Under the pieces are notes generated by a model. It was not told where the DNA came from. It searched no databases and saw only the letters and a list, made by a program, of their open reading frames with translations. A program made the translations under genes and the position numbers. Source: Bacillota bacterium (GTDB lineage Bacteria > Bacillota > Clostridia > Acetivibrionales > DSM-1351). From it: a stretch of DNA of 8,680 nt. The stretch spans positions 1 to 8,680 of the forward strand of contig JAEZIV010000035.1 in the NCBI GenBank assembly GCA_023436515.1, given 5' to 3'. Within the stretch, counting starts at the first letter, position 1, and every line of letters starts with the position of its first letter. Positions 1-5,856 of the stretch are shown one piece after another.

Positions 1-864
1 CCCAACAATCAAGGTTAATATCCCCCACCAAAGAGGATATTCCGGCAATACGAAAAAAACAATCCTTAAAAGACCGTATATTGACATTTTTTTCATAACA
101 GCAGACATTATAGCCGCAACATTGCTAGGAGCTTCTGTATATGCATATGGGAGCCAAATATGCATAGGTATTATGCCTGCTTTTGTACCGAATCCCAGTA
201 GAAGAAACACATAAATAAGATTTGAATAATTCCCAGGGATCAAAGAAGAATCAATTCCTGACAATTCAAAGCTTTTTGTAAAGAAGGCTATCAAAATGAA
301 AGCAGCAGTTATAAAAGCAGTACCTGTGTAGGTCATAATTATGTAGGTCTTCCCTGCTTTTTGAACCTCTTCTTTTTCGTGCTCATACATAACAAGAAAG
401 TATGAGAGTAAGGACATTAGCTCCCAGAATACAAGAAATAAGACTATATTATTGCTGGTAACCAGAATAACCATAGACAAAATAAACAGATTGTAAAAGG
501 CTCCGAAAATACCAATGTTCTTCTTGGCGAAAAACCTTTTCATATATGTAAATGAATATATGGAGACTATTATTGTTACAGCAGAAATAATCATCAAAAA
601 GAACGCCGCAAGGTTGTCTATCTTAAAATTAAAGCTTATAAAAGGAATATTGTTGTTAAAATTCAGTGAAACCGAATGAGCATCACCGGATAAAAACTTC
701 AGTACTGTAGAAAATCCTAATATAGCTCCTGCAGCAATTGAAAATGAGTTTGAAACTATGTTTGATATTTTAGGTTTGGAGTAAAGAATTAGCGAAGATA
801 TTGCACCTATGAAATATAATAAAACGCAAGTTATAAAAGTTATAGTTATTAAATCTGCCGGCAT
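1..864 (-). CDS. HyfB/HycC-type proton-conducting membrane subunit, partial (N-terminal 288 codons)
   Basis: This is the start of a polytopic membrane protein of the antiporter-like family shared by complex I (NuoL/M/N), Mrp antiporters and group 4 hydrogenases; it runs off the left edge. These subunits conduct protons or Na+ across the cytoplasmic membrane, driven by electron transfer in the peripheral arm. Several hydrophobic helices are visible (about residues 4-27, 42-58, 86-107, 118-160, 172-195, 216-238). FWELMSLLSYF places the conserved helix Glu at E148, and GFGTKAGIIPMHIWLP gives the conserved Lys at K228. The following EAPSNVAAIMSAVMKKMSIYG stretch resembles hydrogenase-4 subunit B (HyfB/HycC) more than NuoL or MrpA/D. 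The ATG at 864 has GGAGG at 875-879, ten bases upstream. A good promoter lies just before it, so it probably heads an operon continuing leftward. Family call is firm; the exact complex (Hyf, Ech-like or Mrp-like) is not, because downstream genes are missing. Confidence 0.85.
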   Translation of the reverse strand, partial: MPADLITITFITCVLLYFIGAISSLILYSKPKISNIVSNSFSIAAGAILGFSTVLKFLSGDAHSVSLNFNNNIPFISFNFKIDNLAAFFLMIISAVTIIVSIYSFTYMKRFFAKKNIGIFGAFYNLFILSMVILVTSNNIVLFLVFWELMSLLSYFLVMYEHEKEEVQKAGKTYIIMTYTGTAFITAAFILIAFFTKSFELSGIDSSLIPGNYSNLIYVFLLLGFGTKAGIIPMHIWLPYAYTEAPSNVAAIMSAVMKKMSIYGLLRIVFFVLPEYPLWWGILTLIVG

Positions 865-908
865 AAATCAAAAACCTCCAAGGGCATAGCTTGATTAACA
901 CAGCATCT

Positions 909-937
909 ATAATACTACCGCACTATTCAATTGTCAA
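909..937 (-). promoter_or_regulatory. Sigma-A promoter for the HyfB-like gene
   Basis: On the minus strand a perfect -35 TTGACA (932-937) is followed by 17 bases and the -10 TATTAT (909-914, 5 of 6 matches to TATAAT). Transcription should begin near 902, giving a leader of about 38 bases before the ATG at 864. It lies wholly in the gap downstream of the LysM gene, so the hydrogenase-type operon has its own vegetative promoter. No LexA box is seen here. Confidence 0.75.
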
Positions 938-975
938 ACAAATAAGAGATATATGCAAATTTGTTAAAATATGCT

Positions 976-1269
976 TTATTCTATAACCGGCACATATATA
1001 GAGCTCCCGGCTATTAAAAAACTTGAATCAAGATTGTTAATCCTTTTTATATCTCTTATATAATCTCTGATATCACTGCTGTCATCAGTATGCTCCTCAG
1101 CGATGGACCAGAGTGAATCCCCGTATTGAATTGATACAGACTTGAGTGTAGGCTCACTATAGCCTGAAATGTTAATTGTATAAACTAAAAAAGAGATTAT
1201 CAAAGTAGTCAGAAATAAAAAAGCAAAGAATCTCGATCTGTTTTTTAACACGTATTTCCTTTTGCTCAT
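976..1269 (-). CDS. LysM-domain membrane protein, YneA-like SOS cell-division inhibitor candidate
   Basis: A 97-residue protein with a basic N-terminus (MSKRKYVLKNRSR), one hydrophobic segment at about residues 14-32 (membrane anchor or uncleaved signal), and a single LysM domain at about 43-95 (GDSLWSIAEEH near the start, INNLDSSFLIAG then IYVPV at the end). LysM domains bind peptidoglycan, so the bulk of the protein should face the wall. Divergent pairing with lexA, small size, single membrane segment and C-terminal LysM match Bacillus YneA; mycobacterial ChiZ, another lexA neighbour, is comparable. YneA blocks division during the SOS response. Two perfect LexA boxes sit in and just after its promoter. 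The ATG at 1269 has GGAGG at 1277-1281, seven bases upstream. The division-inhibitor role is inferred from context; LysM sequence alone does not prove it, and a general wall-binding protein remains possible. Confidence 0.85.
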   Translation of the reverse strand: MSKRKYVLKNRSRFFAFLFLTTLIISFLVYTINISGYSEPTLKSVSIQYGDSLWSIAEEHTDDSSDIRDYIRDIKRINNLDSSFLIAGSSIYVPVIE

Positions 1270-1280
1270 AACTCAACCTC

Positions 1281-1294
1281 CGAACGTCTGTTCT
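1281..1294. promoter_or_regulatory. LexA operator 1 (SOS box)
   Basis: CGAACGTCTGTTCT carries both perfect half-sites GAAC and GTTC with a four-base spacer, the Gram-positive SOS box. It lies directly after the predicted start of LysM-gene transcription (about 1296), and its first base is the last base of that gene's ribosome-binding site. Bound LexA would block promoter clearance. Confidence 0.85.
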
Positions 1295-1302
1295 TTATAC
1301 AT

Positions 1303-1332
1303 ATTTTACCGAACATTCGTTCTGTTTGTCAA
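1303..1332 (-). promoter_or_regulatory. SOS-controlled promoter of the LysM gene
   Basis: On the minus strand a consensus -35 TTGACA (1327-1332) is followed by an 18-base spacer and -10 TAAAAT (1303-1308, 5 of 6). The spacer holds a complete LexA box (1310-1323) and another box lies just downstream of the predicted start. A strong promoter locked by two operators predicts very low basal expression and high induction after DNA damage. Confidence 0.75.
1310..1323. promoter_or_regulatory. LexA operator 2 (SOS box)
   Basis: CGAACATTCGTTCT has perfect GAAC-N4-GTTC half-sites. It fits entirely between the -35 and -10 of the LysM-gene promoter, so LexA binding and RNA polymerase binding should exclude each other. 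Centre-to-centre distance to operator 1 is 29 bases. Confidence 0.9.
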
Positions 1333-1351
1333 TAGATTTCTTAATTATTTT

Positions 1352-1365
1352 CGAACATTAGTTTG
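1352..1365. promoter_or_regulatory. LexA operator 3 (SOS box, one half-site mismatch), lexA side
   Basis: CGAACATTAGTTTG keeps GAAC but has GTTT in place of GTTC. It overlaps the -35 of the lexA promoter (1363-1368) by three bases. A weaker operator in front of lexA fits the usual autoregulation, in which lexA itself is only partly repressed. It lies 42 bases centre-to-centre from operator 2. Confidence 0.75.
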
Positions 1366-1391
1366 ATTATTTGTTTATAATATGCTATACT
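1363..1391 (+). promoter_or_regulatory. lexA promoter (extended -10)
   Basis: TTGATT (1363-1368, 4 of 6) is followed by 17 bases and TATACT (1386-1391, 5 of 6), with a TGC just before the -10 giving an extended -10 element. A perfect TATAAT also occurs at 1376-1381 but lacks a recognisable -35 at the right distance. With the favoured promoter, transcription starts near 1397 and leaves a leader of about 90 bases. Confidence 0.55.
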
Positions 1392-1430
1392 TACCATAAT
1401 AAATAGATGTAATTGTATCTATTTATGGTA
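1392..1430 (+). repeat. Inverted repeat / stem-loop followed by a T run in the lexA leader
   Basis: The left arm 1392-1408 (TACCATAATAAATAGAT) pairs with the right arm 1417-1430 (ATCTATTTATGGTA) over 14 base pairs, apart from a three-base ATA bulge, around an eight-base loop. Five T's follow at 1431-1435, so it superficially resembles an A/T-rich intrinsic terminator or attenuator in the lexA 5' leader. The left arm overlaps the predicted transcription start, so whether the whole stem is transcribed depends on which -10 is used. Function unknown. Confidence 0.6.
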
Positions 1431-1456
1431 TTTTTATACCATGGTATTTATATAGC
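1425..1456 (+). repeat. Tandem 16-bp imperfect direct repeat with palindromic junction
   Basis: ATGGTATTTTTATACC (1425-1440) is followed at once by ATGGTATTTATATAGC (1441-1456), 14 of 16 identical. The junction forms the perfect 12-bp palindrome ATACCATGGTAT (1436-1447), and the first unit can fold as GGTAT-TTTT-ATACC. The repeats sit between the leader stem-loop and the lexA ribosome-binding site. Confidence 0.7.
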
Positions 1457-1486
1457 ATGAGATTTACATAAATTTAGGAGGTTTTT

Positions 1487-2140
1487 ATGGCAAAGAAGAA
1501 CTCTACCAAGCAGCAGGAAATCCTTGACTATGTCAATAAATGTGTTTATGAAAACGGGTATCCCCCTTCAGTCAGAGAAATATGTGCTGCAGTTGGTTTC
1601 AAGTCTACTTCTACCGTACATGCTTATCTGCAAAAGCTCAATGATAACGGTATTCTTCAGAAGGACCCCACTAAGCCTAGAGCACTCAAGGTTATTAACA
1701 AACAAGACAAAGCCAGAAAACCAGATGTTAATGCCCAAAAGGACGTTTATTATACAAACCGTGAAATGGTTGAAGTTCCAATTGTGGGAAAAGTTGCAGC
1801 AGGTCAGCCCATTTTGGCTGTTGAGAACATTACTGATACCTTTCCTCTTCCTGTGGATTTTGTTCAGAACAGTACCGCTTTTATGCTAAGGATACAAGGT
1901 GACAGTATGATTGAGGCCGGTATTCTGGACAGGGATTTTGTCCTTGTCAGACAGCAGTCTACAGCAAATAATGGTGATATAGTTGTTGCTTTGCTGGGAG
2001 ACGAGGCTACCTGTAAGACCTTTTACAAAGAAAAGGGATATGTGAGATTACAGCCCGAAAACAGCAGACTTGAGCCTATTATTGTAAGGGATGAGGTTTC
2101 TATTATAGGAAAAGTTATTGGTGTTTTTAGAAGAATGTGA
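1487..2140 (+). CDS. lexA: LexA, SOS transcriptional repressor and self-cleaving protease
   Basis: LexA represses DNA-damage genes by binding SOS boxes as a dimer; contact with RecA-ssDNA filaments makes it cut itself, releasing the regulon. At 217 residues it is of usual length. Residues 1-70 form the winged helix-turn-helix (recognition region around SVREICAAVGFKSTSTVHAYL, 28-48). Residues about 71-90 are a hydrophilic linker. The C-terminal S24-type peptidase domain holds the cleavage site GKVAAG with the scissile bond A105-G106, nucleophile Ser140 in GDSMIEAG, and general base Lys177 in DEATCKTF, so autocleavage should work. The ATG at 1487 is preceded by AGGAGG (1476-1481), five bases away. 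It is transcribed away from the LysM gene, with LexA boxes in the shared region indicating autoregulation, and ends in a strong terminator shared with hfq. Confidence 0.98.
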   Translation: MAKKNSTKQQEILDYVNKCVYENGYPPSVREICAAVGFKSTSTVHAYLQKLNDNGILQKDPTKPRALKVINKQDKARKPDVNAQKDVYYTNREMVEVPIVGKVAAGQPILAVENITDTFPLPVDFVQNSTAFMLRIQGDSMIEAGILDRDFVLVRQQSTANNGDIVVALLGDEATCKTFYKEKGYVRLQPENSRLEPIIVRDEVSIIGKVIGVFRRM

Positions 2141-2217
2141 TTTGATCTGATATCTATTTGAAGAACCCCACTTCGCATATGTTTTGTTTCGGTCTATACT
2201 ATCAGGCGTTAAAAAAC

Positions 2218-2260
2218 ACAGGCTCTATGTTAGTTTACTAACATAGAGCCTGTTTCTTAT
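2218..2260. terminator. Bidirectional intrinsic terminator between convergent lexA and hfq
   Basis: A perfect 17-base inverted repeat (2218-2234 with 2237-2253, beginning ACAGGCTCTATG) forms a long hairpin with a tiny loop. On the plus strand it is followed by TTTCTTATTTATT; on the minus strand its other flank reads TGTTTTTTAAC. Both directions therefore have a U-rich tail, so it can stop lexA transcripts from the left and the hfq operon from the right, preventing antisense read-through. Confidence 0.92.
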
Positions 2261-2330
2261 TTATTAAATACTTAAAACCGTTAAATAATCATTCCAATAT
2301 ATTTATAGTTTGAATCTATGTAGAAATGAA

Positions 2331-2573
2331 TTATTCTTTAGCCTGTTCATTAAAAATCAGGTTTACAACCTTCATCGGGCTTATAGTTGATATTGCGTGC
2401 TTATAAACCAGCTGCTGCTTGCCGTCACTGTCAAGTACAACAGTAAAATTGTCAAACCCTTTGACCATTCCCTTTAACTGAAATCCATTTGTCAGATATA
2501 TAGTCACAGCTATATGCTCTTTTCTGACCTGATTTAAAAATATGTCCTGCAAATTAATCGTATTCTTTACCAA
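2331..2573 (-). CDS. hfq: Hfq, RNA chaperone (TTG start)
   Basis: Hfq assembles as a hexameric Sm-like ring that binds U-rich sRNA ends and A-rich mRNA. The 80-residue protein has the N-terminal helix with Q9 ([15 protein letters not shown]), the Sm1 motif around residues 22-50 ([24 protein letters not shown] in outline, with D41 and F43), and the Sm2 motif YKHA at 57-60 whose Lys and His contact uridines in the proximal pore. The rim reads VRKEH, with fewer arginines than the E. coli RRER patch. The start is TTG at 2571-2573: no in-frame ATG lies near, the protein begins exactly where Hfq proteins begin, and AGGAG (2583-2587) lies nine bases upstream. It follows miaA, the common miaA-hfq order, after a 163-base gap holding a possible promoter of its own. 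Confidence 0.97.
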   Translation of the reverse strand: MVKNTINLQDIFLNQVRKEHIAVTIYLTNGFQLKGMVKGFDNFTVVLDSDGKQQLVYKHAISTISPMKVVNLIFNEQAKE

Positions 2574-2582
2574 AGTAATCCT

Positions 2583-2587
2583 CTCCT
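2583..2587 (-). promoter_or_regulatory. Ribosome-binding site fixing the hfq TTG start
   Basis: On the minus strand AAAGGAGAGG precedes the TTG, with AGGAG nine bases before the start codon. With no competing ATG, this supports translation from TTG. Confidence 0.75.
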
Positions 2588-2688
2588 TTGTTTTATATAT
2601 ATTTAAAGCTGATACATATTAATATGATAGCAACCTTATTTACTCTAAGTCTGTGCTGAATACATAAAATATAGTCTCATTTTACTAG

Positions 2689-2697
2689 ATTATACCA
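2689..2697 (-). promoter_or_regulatory. Possible extended -10 promoter for hfq
   Basis: The minus strand reads TGGTATAAT here: a perfect -10 (2689-2694) with the extended TGn element. There is no good -35 at 16-18 bases upstream, which extended -10 promoters can do without. It would give a leader of roughly 110 bases and let hfq be expressed apart from mutS-mutL-miaA. The local DNA is very A/T-rich, so a chance match is possible. Confidence 0.4.
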
Positions 2698-2714
2698 ATA
2701 CATGCAATAAGAAT

Positions 2715-2747
2715 ATAGTACTAAGAATCCCGAATACTAAGTACTAT
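2715..2747 (-). repeat. Inverted repeat overlapping the miaA stop codon
   Basis: ATAGTACT (2715-2722) and AGTACTAT (2740-2747) are perfect 8-bp complements flanking a 17-base interval that includes the miaA stop (2737-2739). The interval also contains a second copy of TACTAAG, so the element is partly a direct repeat. On the transcribed strand the far side reads TATTCTTATTGC, not a clear U tract, so it is at best a weak terminator or an mRNA-stabilising stem. Confidence 0.5.
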
Positions 2748-3672
2748 GGCCTATTATAAGACTAATTGCAGCCTCGGTTATTTTATTATTATTTCCATAA
2801 TTATCTGCACTTAACCAATTAATTGTATTAATTCTCTTGAACCAGGTAATTTGTCTTTTAGCATATCTTCTGGATTCTCTCTTGATAATTTCAATTGCTT
2901 CCTCAAGGGTTGTTTCATTTCTGAGGTAGGATAATATTTCCTTATAACCTATCCCCTGCATTGAAGTTATTGAATCTGCATATCCCAGCTCGACAAGTCC
3001 TTTAACCTCATCCACCAGACCATTTTCAAGCATTATATCAACTCTTTTGTTTATTCTGTCATATAGAATTTCCCTGTCCATGGTAAGACCAAGAAGAATA
3101 AATTTATACTTTGATGGAATTTCCCTCGATCTCTCTATGTGATAGCTTATTGGTTTTTGTGTCTGATAATATACCTCAAGCGCACGTACAACTCTTTTTA
3201 TATTATTGGGATGAATACTAGCGGCTGCATCAGGATCAACCTCTCTCAACCTGTCATGAATAAATTGCGCTCCCTTTTCTTTGGCTTCCTTGCTCAGCTT
3301 TTCACGAAGCTCCCAGTCACTTTCTGTTTCTGTGAAGCTTACATTATTAACTAAAGAGCTTATATACAGCCCGGTTCCACCTACTATAATCGGGCGTTTT
3401 CCCCTGGATAAAATATCATCAATATAAGCTTCAGCTGCGTTCTTAAATTTAACAACGTTAAATTCTTCACTTGGCAATAATTCATCAATCAGATAATGCT
3501 TTATTCCCTGTCTTTCTTCCATGGTAGGTTTTGCAGTACCTATGTCCATATATTTATACACTTGCATGGAATCAGCAGAAATTATTTCACCCTTGAGTCT
3601 CTTTGCCAGCTCTATGGACAGCTTTGTTTTTCCGGAAGCGGTAGGACCGACTATTACTATGACTTCCATCAT
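2737..3672 (-). CDS. miaA: MiaA, tRNA dimethylallyltransferase
   Basis: MiaA transfers a dimethylallyl group from DMAPP to N6 of adenosine 37 in tRNAs reading codons that start with U, making i6A, the substrate for MiaB. With the start used here it is 311 residues, the usual size. Visible motifs are the P-loop GPTASGKT (9-16), SADSMQVYKYMDIGTAKP (32-49) with the catalytic-site Asp in DSMQ, GGTGLY (98-103), MQGIGYKE (238-245) and the tRNA-binding RRYAKRQITWFKR (268-280). An ATG at 3687 would add five residues (MKGTP) but lacks a ribosome-binding site; AAAGGA at 3679-3684 is six bases before the ATG at 3672, which is preferred. The next codon (3669) is also ATG. It lies 67 bases after mutL on the same strand and is probably co-transcribed with it. 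Confidence 0.96.
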   Translation of the reverse strand: MMEVIVIVGPTASGKTKLSIELAKRLKGEIISADSMQVYKYMDIGTAKPTMEERQGIKHYLIDELLPSEEFNVVKFKNAAEAYIDDILSRGKRPIIVGGTGLYISSLVNNVSFTETESDWELREKLSKEAKEKGAQFIHDRLREVDPDAAASIHPNNIKRVVRALEVYYQTQKPISYHIERSREIPSKYKFILLGLTMDREILYDRINKRVDIMLENGLVDEVKGLVELGYADSITSMQGIGYKEILSYLRNETTLEEAIEIIKRESRRYAKRQITWFKRINTINWLSADNYGNNNKITEAAISLIIGHST

Positions 3673-3678
3673 TGGTGT

Positions 3679-3684
3679 TCCTTT
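3679..3684 (-). promoter_or_regulatory. Ribosome-binding site choosing the miaA start
   Basis: AAAGGA on the minus strand lies six bases before the ATG at 3672. It falls inside the five-codon extension that would follow from the upstream ATG at 3687, so it argues for the shorter protein. Confidence 0.65.
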
Positions 3685-3739
3685 CATTGTTCTGGTGAAT
3701 ATCAGGGGTACTTTGGTTTATAAACCCATCGCCCCGATT

Positions 3740-5800
3740 TTAAATAATTCGTTTGAACATTTTTTCTATTTCATATTTTGTAAGCCTAATCACGGTAGGC
3801 CTTCCATGAGGACAGGTATATTTGGCACCTGCATTGGAAAGCTCCGAAAGCAGACGCTGCACCTCCCTGTCATCCAATTTTTTATTTGCTTTAATTGCAG
3901 CCTTACAGGCTATTGTATGTATTATCTCGTCTGCCAGAGGCGTGGACACCGGCTTAAGTGATGTCAGCATTTTTTCAACTAACTCCATAAATACCTCCTT
4001 GGGAGAACAACCCTCCAGTACATATGGAATACCTCTGATTATAACAGAATTGTTTCCAAAATCCTCGTAAATAAATCCGGTTCTGTTCAGCATCTCTTTC
4101 GCCGCCCAGATATCCTCTATTTCTGAGGGCTGGAATTGAAGAACTACCGGCTCGAGCAAAAGCTGAGTATTATTCTCCTGCTCCTCATATTTAGTCTTCA
4201 GTCTTTCATAAATTATCCTCTCATGAGCTGCATGTTGATCGACGAGTACAAGCTCATCTCCGTTCTGTAGTATTATATATGTAGAAAAGGCTTGACCTAT
4301 ATACTTCATGGCTGTTAATTCCACCTCAGCCACTGGCTTTGCTTGCTCCTTCAGAGGATTGGCCGGAGTGGCTGCATTATGCTGTAGTGCTGCTGCGTGA
4401 GCTATTCTTTCATTATCACGGATAATATCGGTTCTCGCAAGTGGCTTCAGCACTTGTGTAAGCACTTGTATGTCCCTGTCCTGAGAAATTGATTTCTGAG
4501 TGGATTGAAGTTCCGGCAGGGACTCAGAGACTCTAATTTTTTCGTAATTTTTAGATTCTTTTTTCTCATATACCGATTTAGTCTCCAATACCCCCTTAGA
4601 CTCCAGTACACCTTCGGTCTCTTTTACCATAGGTGGGTGGTTGGGAACTACTTGCTCTGTTCTTAGGGTGTCGGCTTCTCTATTCTCCTGAACTGCAGAA
4701 GTCTGACTTCTTACTTCAAGCTCTTCTTGTATATACTCCGGCTTTGGGTCCACATTTTTAAATTTGAATATTTCCCTGTCACGCTTTGTCACTGTAACGG
4801 GATTAAAAAGAGGGTCGGAATTGAGAGCCTTTGTCACTGCCATATAGATTGCTCGTGATAAATAGCTTTCTTCTGCAAAGCGAACCTCTGTTTTTGATGG
4901 GGAAACATTTGCGTCAACTAAAAGGGGATTTAACTCTATATTGAGAACATAAAACGGAAACTTGCTCTTCATTAATATACTATTATAGGCCTGTTCCACT
5001 GCATATGAGACCAGTCTGCTTTTTACATACCTCTTGTTTATATATAAGGACTGATAGTTTCTGTTTGCTCGAGCAGCCTCAGGCCTTCCCACATATCCGG
5101 TAATCCTGTATTTATCATCCTGATAGTTAACCTCCATCAGCTCCCTGATAATTTCTTTTCCGTAAATGCTATATATGGCACTTTTGATGTCATTATTTCC
5201 CGGGGTATAAAGCAGGACGGCTTTACCGCTGGTTAATTTAAAAGATATTTCAGGATTCCCTAGAGCAATTCTCGATATTGTATCGGAAATATAGCCTGCC
5301 TCAGTTGAATCCTTTTTTAGGAATTTATACCGGGCAGGAGTATTGAAAAACAAATCCTTTATTGTAAAGGTTGTGCCGACAGGACAACCAGTCTGTCTTA
5401 CTTCCTTAAAGGTTCCCCCAATAATGTGAACGTACATCCCATAGGCTTTACCTGTAGCTCTGGTTTGAAGTTCAACTGATGAAACTGCGGCAATGCTTGC
5501 CAGAGCTTCTCCCCGGAAGCCCATTGTTATTATAGAATCCAGATCCTCAGCACGCTTGATTTTACTTGTTGCATGACGCTCAAAGGCTAATTCAACATCA
5601 TCCTCATCCATCCCACTGCCGTTGTCTGTTACTTTTATGTATGAAATACCACCGTTTTTTATATCCACCGATATACTTGTTGCACCGGCATCTATTGAGT
5701 TTTCCACTAGCTCCTTAACAACCGAGGCAGGCTTTTCTACCACTTCACCTGCTGCAATTTTATTTGATGTATTCTCATCCAATACAATTATGTGGCCCAT
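3740..5800 (-). CDS. mutL: MutL, mismatch-repair ATPase and strand-nicking endonuclease
   Basis: MutL couples mismatch recognition by MutS to strand removal. The 686-residue protein has an N-terminal GHKL ATPase (about 1-335): KELVENSIDAGA with catalytic E30 and Mg-binding N34, TDNGSGM (58-64), RHATSKI (75-81) and GFRGEALASIAAVS (94-107). A hydrophilic, low-conservation linker spans about 340-495. The C-terminal dimerisation/nuclease domain (about 496-686) carries the metal motif DQHAAHERIIYE (521-532, the DQHA-x2-E-x4-E signature), ACKAAIKANK (631-640) and CPHGRP (663-668). These show the MutH-independent endonuclease class, usual in Gram-positive bacteria. QLLLEP (546-551) fits the sliding-clamp-binding pattern described in Bacillus MutL. 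The ATG at 5800 has AGGAGG (5805-5810) four bases upstream. It lies 56 bases after mutS, probably in one transcript. Confidence 0.98.
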   Translation of the reverse strand: MGHIIVLDENTSNKIAAGEVVEKPASVVKELVENSIDAGATSISVDIKNGGISYIKVTDNGSGMDEDDVELAFERHATSKIKRAEDLDSIITMGFRGEALASIAAVSSVELQTRATGKAYGMYVHIIGGTFKEVRQTGCPVGTTFTIKDLFFNTPARYKFLKKDSTEAGYISDTISRIALGNPEISFKLTSGKAVLLYTPGNNDIKSAIYSIYGKEIIRELMEVNYQDDKYRITGYVGRPEAARANRNYQSLYINKRYVKSRLVSYAVEQAYNSILMKSKFPFYVLNIELNPLLVDANVSPSKTEVRFAEESYLSRAIYMAVTKALNSDPLFNPVTVTKRDREIFKFKNVDPKPEYIQEELEVRSQTSAVQENREADTLRTEQVVPNHPPMVKETEGVLESKGVLETKSVYEKKESKNYEKIRVSESLPELQSTQKSISQDRDIQVLTQVLKPLARTDIIRDNERIAHAAALQHNAATPANPLKEQAKPVAEVELTAMKYIGQAFSTYIILQNGDELVLVDQHAAHERIIYERLKTKYEEQENNTQLLLEPVVLQFQPSEIEDIWAAKEMLNRTGFIYEDFGNNSVIIRGIPYVLEGCSPKEVFMELVEKMLTSLKPVSTPLADEIIHTIACKAAIKANKKLDDREVQRLLSELSNAGAKYTCPHGRPTVIRLTKYEIEKMFKRII
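4577..4612 (-). repeat. Short tandem duplication in the MutL linker
   Basis: Residues 397-402 (GVLESK) are followed by 403-408 (GVLETK). The two 18-base units differ at four positions, so this is a partly decayed in-frame duplication in the disordered linker. It keeps the reading frame and should only lengthen the linker. Confidence 0.65.
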
Positions 5801-5856
5801 AATGCCTCCTATCTAACAGATATGTTGTATTAACATATTTGCTTCAAGCCCCTACA

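Noticed and set aside
955..974. Small hairpin after the LysM gene (GCAAATTT / AAATATGC)
   Set aside because: The stem is short, A/T-rich and mismatched, and no U tract follows on the minus strand, so it is not a credible terminator.
1376..1381. Perfect TATAAT upstream of lexA as the main -10
   Set aside because: No acceptable -35 lies 16-18 bases upstream, while the TATACT ten bases further on has both a -35 and an extended TG. It is kept only as an alternative.
1524..1889. 121-codon plus-strand frame inside lexA
   Set aside because: It is a shifted frame within an intact, clearly recognised lexA and has no start signals.
2284..2335. A/T-rich pairing between the hfq stop region and 2284-2293
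   Set aside because: The 10-bp stem is almost all A-T with a bulge and a long loop; the strong hairpin at 2218-2253 explains termination much better.
3673..3687. ATG at 3687 as the miaA start
   Set aside because: No ribosome-binding site precedes it, whereas AAAGGA is six bases before the ATG at 3672, which gives a usual-length MiaA.
3521..3961. 146-codon plus-strand open frame antisense to miaA and mutL
   Set aside because: It lies across the well-conserved miaA and mutL genes and their gap on the other strand, lacks a ribosome-binding site, and its translation has no recognisable domain.
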